Assembly: GCA_013407085.1 (NCBI GenBank) | Contig: JACCGJ010020294.1 | Coordinates: forward strand, 50,416 to 114,415 | DNA length: 64,000 nt | Direction: 5' to 3' | Source of the DNA: Atriophallophorus winterbourni | Taxonomy: Eukaryota; Platyhelminthes; Trematoda; Plagiorchiida; Microphallidae | Shown here: positions 22,330-31,700 of the stretch, in pieces | Numbering within the stretch: the first letter of the stretch is position 1 | Layout: each line of letters starts with the position of its first letter | Notes under the pieces: model-generated | Told to the model about the DNA's origin: nothing | Databases searched by the model: none | What the model saw: the letters and a program-made list of their open reading frames with translations, nothing else | Position numbers and translations under genes: made by a program

Positions 22330-24127
22330 GTGTGATTTCTTCAGGCGAATAGTTCCAAATGAAACAAATTCTTACCGAGAAAAAATACGACGTATATCCA
22401 ATCGAGAATGCGGAATGCTTAAAGCCTTTGAATGTGTTCGTTTTCGAGTAAGGTCATTGGGCTTTAGTGAGTGTTTGAGGGGATGGTTTACAGAATGCAG
22501 GATTTTTAATGTCAACATAAGGTCACTACGAATCCGCCGTTGGGTAAAATCTTGTAGGTTCAGTTTTAACATTCGTTCTGTGAAAGGCAAATTTCTGTAC
22601 CGGGAGACCAACTTTGTAGCAGGATGATAAATCCTGTCGAGTAGTTCGATATCCTTCCTCAGCCATGGTGCCCAGGCTAGGATGGAATATTCCATAACAG
22701 GACGTATATACGTGTTAATTACCGGCGTAATAAACCGGAATGTTCTTTCGAGAAGACTCAAGATACGGCATGCTTTATTGTACACCATCCGGCAATGATG
22801 TCCAGGCCTAAGATTAAACGAAACCCAGATACCAAGATCTTTTCTTCTGTGGTCCAGATGAGATCTTGCGTGCCAAGCTGATACGTGTGGTGCTGAGATT
22901 TTCCAAGCTGCAGCATTTTACATTTCGCAGGGTTAAATAGTAACTCATTTAACTGGGACCAACGAAATAAGGTGCACATATTCCGTTGTAATACCATAGT
23001 CGTTAACAGACCTGACATGTTTCCATATTTTAATATTTTCGGCAAATAGTATCAGGTTGCATCAAATATCCTCTACTATATCGTTCATATACACCAAGAA
23101 TAGAAGAGGTCCAAGCACTGAGCCTTTCGGAACTCCACTCGTGACGTCTATTTTTCTAGATAAGGTGCTGCCAACACGAACTTGGACGTTTCTATCAGTA
23201 AGATAGTCTCTTATCCAATTCAGCAAAATCCCCGTTATTCCATACGATTCGAGCTTTTTTATTAAGATGGCATGGTTGACTCTATCGAAAGTTTTGGAAA
23301 TATATATGTAGTAAGCATGTACAGCCTTAACTTCGTCTAGTTCCTTGGTCCAATCCTCGAACGTTGTAAGAAGATTAGATAAACAGCATCGATCTCTTCG
23401 AAAACCGTGTTGTGCTGCGGTCAAAATATTTTGGTTTTCAAAATGTTCTCTTATTCGCGCAGTCACAATGATATCCATTAATTCAGAGATCACCGGTCTA
23501 TAGTTTGCTGTGTCTGAACGGCTTTTGTTGGCCTCCGTCGGTCGAGTTCGACCATGGATGTACATCACAATCGCATGAATTTCATGTTTTGCAGCTTTTT
23601 GAATGACTAAACAGTCCGATTCGGGAGGAACAATCTCTCTCGCACCGCTTGCAACGATAGTCAGAACTCTGTTGTATTGAACGGCTACCGCCTTTATAAA
23701 CAGGAGTTATGATCCCTGCTTCCCATTGCGGTAATATTTTTCCTTCATTTAAGCTGAGATTGAATATGCGAGTGAGAGGAGCAGTCAAAGCGACGCGACA
23801 CCTGCGAAGTATGGCGGGGGTAATTTTGCCTGCGCCAGGGGACATCTTTTCGTTTAGTTTACAAAGTTCCCGCCCAACCATGTATTCGTTGATAATCATT
23901 TCACTTAATAATTCGGAATGTGGCTAACTTGATGAAACTTGATATGGTATACAACGCTTGGGATTGAAGAAAAATGAGTAAAACTTTGCTAGAGCATCGG
24001 CGTTATCTTGGGCAGTGTGGGTCAATCCATGAGGTGTGAGTACAGAAAATACACCTGGTTTGATCTTTGATCGTTCATTTACTATCTTGTAGAGAAGCTT
24101 AGGATTCTTCTCCATTCTCTTAAGCAA
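22330..24127 (-). pseudogene. CR1 reverse transcriptase
   Basis: The minus strand gives NPKLLYKIVNERSKIKPGVF, KLNEKMSPGAGKITPAIL (KSPGxDxI block), LPQWEAGIITPVYKGGSRS, ISKTFDRVNHAILIKKLESY, then GVPKGSVLGPLLFLVYMNDI (RT block 5) near 23070-23150. It ends with TYIRPVMEYSILAWAPWLRK and DRIYHPATKLV near 22600-22700. The YADD box near 23050 is lost in a frame change (LPKILKYGNM). An RTE piece interrupts GGSRS / DTANYRPV at 23524-23677. Spacing is that of a complete CR1 RT. Confidence 0.88.
23515..23686 (-). mobile_element. 5'-truncated RTE 3' end in CR1 RT, with 9-bp target duplication
   Basis: The 154-bp insert 23524-23677 reads on the minus strand DYRCKRCERDCSSRIGLFSH, the C-terminal zinc motif of the RTE at 11655-15475, and ends in its GGCCAACAAA tail. 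The 9-bp sequence TGAACGGCT is found on both sides (23515-23523 and 23678-23686), as expected for target-primed insertion. Removing the insert restores the CR1 block GGSRSDTANYRPV. Confidence 0.9.
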
Positions 24128-24139
24128 GTTCCATTGGAA

Positions 24140-25760
24140 TTACATGTGATCTTCTCTTACAAGGGTCGTTACGTGATTGCTTATCTTACAGAATCGCTTC
24201 CAAGTTTCTTTCGTACCAAACTTCTTATGAGTTACCCAAGACTCTCGCTTACAAGCAAACCATTTCTTAGTTCTACTCCGAATAACAAACTGGTTGTTGA
24301 GGCTGCATTTGTGTTGTCCAAAAATCGAGTTTTCGTAAATCTTCGAATTTAGATAATTTGGAAACGAATTGTAACATGAGCCAGAATCCATGTAATCAAA
24401 CACATGAGTGTGTGCATCCTGAAGTCTGATATTTAAGGATTCAAATTGTATTTTCCTTATGAGTTTCGTCTGTTCGCTCGATCGTTCCGCACTACATACA
24501 TAATCAAACAAAAGCACAACATGATCACTCTTTCCCAATGGTGCCAGGTATTGTATATCCTTTACTGCGGTTGCCTCAGGCGTTAAGACCAGGTCATGGG
24601 TTGAATGTTGGTCAAGACACCGCCAACGAATTGGATGGTTAACGTAACTGTGCAGTGAAGCAATTTCTATATCCTCCTTGAATTTATGTTCAAGTGAATG
24701 CAGGTAGTGCTCACCTCTTTAAAACACATGCGGGAGATTACAATCACCAATGATCAGCAATTGCGTAGTCGGGCATCTCGTGATGTGCTGCAAGGATTCG
24801 ATGATCTTATCATTGAATGAGCTTTCGGATGATGACGAGCGGTAAATGATGACGATCGTACATTCATCTCCATTAACTAGTTTTACTAAACATCACATCG
24901 CATCAGGAAGGCTGAGGTCAGGATGATCGATGATGTTACACTGCGCTAAACGTTCGTGATAGTAGACTGCAACTCCACCACCAGATCTTTGATCGCGATC
25001 GCGACGGGGTAGTGACATTTTCCGAATCAAAAGCTCAGTATCTGTCATGCAGGGCTGGAACCAAGTCTCTGTAACTCCAATCAAATCTGGTGAAAGTCTA
25101 TCACAAAGCTCACATAGTTCAGCTTCTACGAAGCATCCGTCGTATATTGAACATATCGTGGATGGACAGAGTGACTAACGCTGAAGTGCTTTCAGAAGCT
25201 GGTCTACAGAGCATGTTCACCCAATTACGTCAGCGCCGCCTGCGGTGGCTTGGTCATGTCTATAGAATGGAAAATGGTCGTATTCCGAAAGATCTACTCT
25301 ACGGTGGGTTGCAATTAGGAAGTCGACCATTGGGCAGACCGCACTTGCGGTACAAAGATATTTGCAAAAGAGATATGAAAGATATTGACATTGTCCCCGC
25401 AAGCTGGGAAGAACTTGTTCTTGACCGCTAACTTTGGAGGCATTGTGTAAAGCGTCGTCTGGAAGCCGGGGAGGAGCAGAGACAGCTCTTGGCTGCTGAA
25501 CGCAGATCACGCCGCCGGCGTGCAACTGATGCAATACAACAGAGTTCTGACTATCTTTGCGAGCGCTGTGGGAGAGATTGTTCCTCCCGAATCGGACAGT
25601 TTAGTCATTCAAATGCTGCAAATCATGAAATTCATGCGATTGTGATGTACATCCATGGTCGACATCGACCGACGGAGGCCAACAACAACATAGTTCAGCT
25701 AATTTGTTAGTTAAACACTGAGCATTTGTATAAATGCACTTGATCTTATTTGTCTTACAC
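24140..25760 (-). pseudogene. CR1 endonuclease, interrupted by an RTE piece
   Basis: The start IKCIYTNAQCLTNKLAEL lies near 25685-25740, before the RTE insertion. After it the minus strand reads LSPDLIGVTETWFQPCMTDT, RRDRDQRSGGGVAVYYHE, IVIIYRSSSSESS, LLIIGDCNLPH (GDFNLP with Phe to Cys) and LGKSDHVVLLFDYVCSAE near 24480-24540. The linker continues NSIFGQHKCSLNNQFVIRSR toward the RT. A TAG within the LSLPDAM / CLVKLVNG region and further frame changes make it inactive. Confidence 0.85.
25112..25700 (+). mobile_element. 5'-truncated RTE element with 13-bp target duplication
   Basis: The 563-bp insert 25125-25687 encodes on the plus strand IRRILNISWMDRVTNAEVLS, RRLRWLGHVYRMENGRIPKD, a stop after SWEELVLDR, then LCERCGRDCSSRIGQFSH with Cys and His of the zinc motif intact. 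It ends GGCCAACAACA. The 13-bp sequence ACATAGTTCAGCT is on both sides (25112-25124 and 25688-25700). The insert is oriented opposite to the CR1 it interrupts. Confidence 0.92.
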
Positions 25761-25782
25761 AATGTCGGATCGTGTACTGTAG

Positions 25783-26970
25783 CTATTGGTCCGACGCGCG
25801 ATGAGTCGGACCCTTTTCGTTTTTGGGGCTAACATTTTGACTGTCAGTAACAAGATTGCAGTTAGGCTGTGGTTGCGATGCTTCTCTGGGTTTCAGTGAG
25901 GGGACACGCTTGGGCACACTTAGTCTCACGTCTGGTGAAAGTTTTGAGCAGTTAGAATTCCAGTCAGCGGTATTCATAGCGATAGCCATTTCAGTCGTTA
26001 GAAAAGTTATTTTCAGAGGACTGGGACCATTGCATTTGTAATTAAAGGATCTAGGTATTCTAAAAGTGTCTACGACAATGGAATCACGAGATCCAATAGC
26101 ATCTGCAATGTATAACCGTTGCTTCAGATCATGTTGCTTTGATTCCGATGCTGATACTACATCAACACTTTCTGGGACACCGAGGAATATTAAACTACGT
26201 GAAGTAAACTGGTCTGGACAAGTAGATTGACCTTTCCTTTCCCACCAGGGTATGTCGGCTTGGACTCGGCAGGTCAAACCGGGACAAACACTGAGTTGAT
26301 ATGCATTGAGGATGACTTCTTCCATTTCAGATTTAGTGCTCAATGTCACCCTTAATAGGCGCGGCCAGTCTACTTGTGGGGAGCCTTTATGCTGTGTTAA
26401 GCGCGTGATTGATGTAGCTACCAAAGCTTTCAAGCCCATGTGTGTACAGAGCTTAGTCTATTCCTTTAGCTCATGTGCTTTTCTTGTTGGAAAAAGTAAA
26501 TCTTTCGATTCCGGGATATTTTTGCAGATTACGCTGAGACTGATATCTGTCTTAGTAGAATGAGGGCAACATTACTTTATTTTGGGTGGGGGCTCGGATC
26601 TAGCAACAGGACGACGGGGAATTCTGGACAAAGTGTTCGCAATTTTACCAGATTAGGACCTAGGTAAACAGTGTTCAGTAGGTCCATTTTTATTACCTCT
26701 TGATGAGCTATCACTACAATCTTTTAAGGGAGCAGATATTAGGGTATTTTTTCTTTTCCTTTTTTGTCTTTAGCAACATATATTTCGCAAGTTTTGGCAA
26801 GTGCCAAAACCGGTTTAAATGTTTCCTCAAGTTTTCGATAACAATTTTCCAAAATCTCTATTCGAGATTCCAGCTTTGCCTCATGGGGAGGATTTGTAGT
26901 CGTATCGCTCGGCTGTTTACTTTGACATGCACAACATACGTAGCAAACACCAGGTAAATCAATGTTGTTA
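25783..26970 (-). pseudogene. CR1 ORF1 with PHD-like finger end and coiled-coil region
   Basis: Read leftwards, LPGVCYVCCACQSKQ near 26930 is the last CxxC of the PHD-like finger. ESRIEILENCYRKLEETF near 26830 is a likely coiled coil that could mediate oligomer formation. The 218-codon frame at 25783-26439 then has WPRLLRVTLSTKSEMEEVIL, QADIPWWERKGQ, VDTFRIPRSFNYKCNGPSPL and LSPDVRLSVPK, the conserved C-terminal blocks of CR1 ORF1 here. It is the best-preserved ORF1 C-terminus in this window together with 49770-50594. Confidence 0.8.
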
Positions 26971-26990
26971 ATAAAAGAAGGATGATGTTA

Positions 26991-28500
26991 GGTAAATCTT
27001 TAGAAGGCTTCAGCACTTATCGCAAGTATACTTCACACCTCCACATTATCTTCGGTAATCTTCACTATTGCGCTTCGTACCTCTACGCTCTTAGGCTAAA
27101 ATTGTTCGTTAATGTAATTTGCATTAATAAATTGCTAGAAAATCAATTATTTTCATGTTGGTTAATTTCTAAAACGCCATCTAGGATTTCCTTTGATTCT
27201 CTGCAATTGCATAGAATTTTTTATAATAGTCTTTTTCATTGTACAACAAATAGCTTCCTGTAATATCTACAGCATACATCGAAAATTCCATTTCAATTGA
27301 TAACATTCGGATAATGCACAACATGGTTCTACAGTTTTTTCGTTTCACTTTCTAGCAAATCAAATCATATTATTATAATTCGTGTTTCTGAAGCATTGTA
27401 TCAGAGTGGTTTAATAGACAAAATCCTCGAAGCAGATGGGCCGTTTTTCAACTTCGGACAAACGTACCTTGTGTGGTGAAGACATGAAATCTACCGGTTA
27501 CCACGAAATTCATTGACAAATCAGATCGAAGCAACAACCGGGAGAAACATGTTTCAATTAATTGTGGTGGTTTATTGATTCGCCTATATAAGATTGGAGT
27601 GTGTGTTTTGTTCCTTGTCTTGTACGTAATAGGCGCGTTGACCAATCTTATTGCTTTCGAAGGGATTCGTGTGCAAAAGACATTAGCGTCGGACAGGTGC
27701 AACTCAGGGATGAATGGGGACGCAACTTGAGTTGTGGTGGTAACGTGCCTCTCTTTTGAAGGATGACACGAATGTTTTGATGAGACCTGAAATGACTTTC
27801 GGCTTACAACAATCCCTTACAGTACGACACGCGCGATTCGGAGGAGCCATCAACGAAAGAGGTACATCGTAACATAAGCAGGTCGAGAGTGAATCTTACT
27901 CACTGTTTTCAAAATACTAATACACCTATTGCTCAAAACATGCCGAAAAGCAGATTTCATAACATACCATACAAAGGCGGTAGCACTCCCTCTGTGACAA
28001 AACGTTTATCAGAAGTTCCATCCGGTACCTTGAACAGCATATTTGCTAAGTATATAATCAGGCATAACCGTTTTTCACACCAAATCGAAGGTCGAAATGC
28101 AAGCAGCATAGTAGTTATATAAAGCTCCACAGAACGCTGTATCTTGAACGATTTTGTTGATATAATTTTACAGAAAATACTCAAAAGCTTTTAAAAATAA
28201 TCACAATGATCAGCTCTTGCCTATGTGCAACCTTGAAAAACAATTTCACTTAACCGGAATGTGTTGACCAGAAATTAACTGCTGCAAAACACAAAATCAA
28301 TATGATGTGATGCATTACCACAGTTGTTTTGCTTGAAATATGTGACCTGAAAACCGCACATCATAACAGAAATTGTATTTCTGCAAAATTCTTCAGTTAT
28401 CCGCACGCATACATCGTATTGTGAAAGTTAAATTTGGTCATCACTTTGCAAAATATCACACCATTTTGCAAATCACCTGTTACGTAAACACCTAACTGCT
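26991..28500. other. no recognised gene or repeat
   Basis: About 1.5 kb separates the CR1 5' end from the promoter of the secreted-protein gene. Several short open frames exist (such as 27448-27702 and 27957-28184, minus) without motifs. No match to other repeats in the window is seen. It may contain upstream regulatory DNA of the gene at 28526 onward. Confidence 0.4.
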
Positions 28501-28525
28501 GGCTTGACCTTGTTCTAAAAATACC

Positions 28526-28578
28526 TATATAAACCTACACCACCTAGAAAAATTAAATCTTCTCATTCAAATCATCAG
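28526..28578 (+). promoter_or_regulatory. TATA box and non-coding first exon of the secreted-protein gene
   Basis: TATATAAA at 28526-28533 is followed 25-30 bases later by a probable start near 28555. The non-coding exon ends ATCATCAG at 28578, just before GTAAAT (28579). The next acceptor TTTCCAATTCAG ends at 28733 and leads within 13 bases to the start codon at 28747. TATA, donor, acceptor and ATG in the right order support a real promoter, though the start site is inferred. Confidence 0.55.
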
Positions 28579-28746
28579 GTAAATGATTATTTTGTTGCGC
28601 TTTGCTTTACGTTAATTAGATCACTACCAATATTTAACACTCTTTCCTTAACGCACACGATTCGTTTGTAAAATTACATAGATTTTGAAAAAAACATATT
28701 ATACATAACAGTAAACCATCGTTTCCAATTCAGCAAAACGCGCGCC

Positions 28747-31700
28747 ATGCAAACAATCGTCTTTATAGTAACAATTCTGAGTTTGGTGACTTTGAGTCAC
28801 TGTTGTAATTCCGGTGAGTTGCTTAATTAGTTTGCGTGACGTACATTTTTTACAGTTTATCTACAGGCACGTCGCGATAAAACTACTTCTTTGGAATGGC
28901 TGGATCTGCCAATAACGTTGCATTGCCCGATAAGACGCAGTGTATGCAGTCGATTTGCTTTAAATATTCGCATTCTATAGATTGTCGCAGTGTGGGTTTC
29001 ATCAGCTCCAATTTTTAATGATACCCTCGGTTGCAAAACCACCAAAAACATGTTGACCGTAGATGATTTTCCTGATGGTTCGCGGATAACGTTCACACAT
29101 GGGTATTCGAGGTAAGTTTGATGCAGAATCCATGTTACCAATTTAGAACGAATCCAAATTCGACACCAAACATGTATTGCGAATTCGTTCGCAATGGCAA
29201 GACAATTGTCGCCACTATTGGCGAAGCACCCATGAAAGAAGAGACGATTGAAATCGAACATGCACCTGGGGAAAGATTGAATGTGTTACAACACATATGC
29301 TTCCAAGTAATTTATTGTATTTTGAATTAGTTGTACACATTAACCCTATGAAAACATGTTACACACTCATCACGATTCGTTTCACTCCCTCATATTGGCC
29401 ATACAAGTTGGGAAGAACTTCCTCTTGACCGCTTACTTCGGGAGCTCGGCCAGCAGGAAAATAGCATATAGCATATAGCTCTAGTCTGCTAATAGTAGCT
29501 GTCAGCATGCAAATGACGATTCAAGTTCATAGTACCTATGTTTTCCTCCCATTCAATTCGGGCAAGTTATTGACTGTCCACCAGCAAATTTAATCGACGC
29601 AGTGAGGACTTGGTGTGGAATTAATTCAGGCTTCGTTCCTAACAGTGGAACGCAGGCTATTCACAGCCAAGCATTGACTGTGTTTTACTAACTGGATGAA
29701 GTGCAAGACTGTTGTAGTTGGTTTTTCGAATATTAACGTTAATTGTTTACGAGTCAGTAGGTTGAGAAGTTAGAAGTAAGCAAATTTCGATGAAGTTCGC
29801 AACGGTCTCCAGGTTTTACACACGGATTTATCCTTTACCGGTAAAGCATCTCGATTATAATATCAATACATCCAGTATAAAATATGTATCCTATATTAAA
29901 AAGTTGTAAAAACGTTATATCTACTGTGCAAATATCGCATTTTGAACAGGTAATAATATCTTAATCCCGTTTAAAGATGGTCATTGTATCGGTTTCATTC
30001 TAATGTGACGCATCACAATGGCTGGCATGCGTTTTTCTAAAGAACGAAAAATCAACACATTTTAAAAGAAACACCTGGCGGATCATCACTGCGTCACGAA
30101 GTTATTTGAGAAAGTATTTGCAAGTTTTGAATAATGGCTCAACAAGTTTCGAATAATTGACTCTTGACCACTCATTTTCAAGGGGTGCTCTGAACCATCC
30201 ACTCCAAACTGGAGCAGAGTAGGCTGCTGCTTAATAACCACCTCACCAACGCCGTGCGAATGACGCCGACCGACAAACATTTTTGCAGAGATTGCAGTTC
30301 CTGATTACCACAATGTTTTCACTTGAGCTACATACAACGGTGAATGTTATAGCCATACAACGTTCATAATTTGAAATATAAAATAGGCTGACTAAAATTA
30401 AACATTGTTTAGGTATATTCACTCTTTTAACATAAAAACAACCAAATCGTTGTTAAAACTATAATTTTCTTTCTAACGTTGTAAGTATGTGAAAATATCT
30501 TTCTTACAGAAACACTTTATAAAATATTCCCGATGTCCGAAAATATCCGAAAAGCGGACATCTTCGAGTGTCTCCATCATAAACTACGAACTATATGAAA
30601 GTCTATGGGTGGGAGTCATTGTTAACAAGAATGGGTACGTTGCAAAAAACGAATATGATTATTAAAAATGTGTTTAAATGGTAATCGGTTCACTCGGTAT
30701 TTATATTCGAGAGAAATAACTGACGGCATACCGTGAATTCTTGAAAGTTCACGCTCGACGTTTTATTTTCAGATGTCCGCAAAAGATGATCGTTGAAAAC
30801 AAGGAGTTTGACAAAGTTTTCACACGTAAGTGTTTCAATCAGTTCAGTGCTTGGAGTTTGCGTGAAAGTATGCTATTCACAGTAGAGTTTTCAATCACTC
30901 CCCACAGATGATGTCAACGAATGTGAGGAGGCGGAAGAAAGGAGCCTCAGTTTGTGTAAATGGACCAAGTGTATTGATCTGGCTGATGGCTACACTTGCG
31001 AGGAGGGTGATTATGAAGACACAGAAACCTGTAGCGGTAAGTCTAAAATCTTTTTTATCAGTTGAACAAAGGTGGCTACCAGATCTGAATAACACGCGTT
31101 AGTTTATTCAGTGTGTGTTTTCTTTGCAATTCCCATATGCCAATTCGGTAAACTCAAAAGCTTTAGCTGTATTCAATTTAAAACTTGACGAATATATGAG
31201 AGTTAATATATACATACATATATATTATATATTATATATATTGGAGTTTACCGTGATTTTGCCATGAAATAATAACAAAAGATCCCAGTCAGAATTCATG
31301 TGTTGCTCACATCCCCATTTCGTGTACGAAACATATATAACAGTGTAACTTTTATAGTCAGAATTGTTCCACTAAAATAAAAAAATATAAATTGTTATTA
31401 GGTTCCACACTCAGAAAATAGTATAGAACGAGTGAAAATTCGTAATTTCAATTTTGGATAGGAGCAGATGCAGTTTTCAATGGAGTAATCGAGTTGGAAC
31501 ATCATATGCTCACAATTAATTCCATCCTGATTTCCTTTACCATATAGTGAAATTCGGATTTTATTATGTTGATTATTCAGAGTTTCAAATATGTGATAAT
31601 ATTTGGTCAACTTACACCATAATCGTTTATAATTCCAGAAATAGAAGCTTGGAGGTGCCCCCATGCGGTATGTTGCTTTCGATGAAATGAAATGATGATA

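Larger units (their letters stand above)
22136..26990 (-). mobile_element. CR1-type LINE, nearly full length, minus strand
   Basis: Reading leftwards, the element has ORF1 (about 26970 to 25783), endonuclease (about 25760 to 24140), RT (24127 to about 22330) and a tail of CTGAGTT-like units near 22138-22160. It carries two later insertions of RTE 3' ends, each bounded by target-site duplications. It is the best preserved CR1 in the left half of the window but has several stops. Confidence 0.85.

Noticed and set aside
28856..28979. Alternative second exon of the secreted-protein gene after the acceptor TTTTTTACAG
   Set aside because: In the phase set by exon 1 the reading meets a TAG at 28979. 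The acceptor ending at 28990 gives an open exon to 29111 with a good donor.
28857..29261. 134-codon minus-strand frame
   Set aside because: It overlaps the proposed plus-strand exons, has no motif and no splice support, and is treated as a shadow.
30086..30280. 64-codon minus-strand frame in the intron before 30773
   Set aside because: The plus strand here may be a decayed RTE end (HFCRDCSS), and the minus frame has no support.
31398..31664. 88-codon minus-strand frame
   Set aside because: It is opposite the micro-exon and intron; the right-arm copy does not keep it as an equivalent protein beyond what DNA identity explains.
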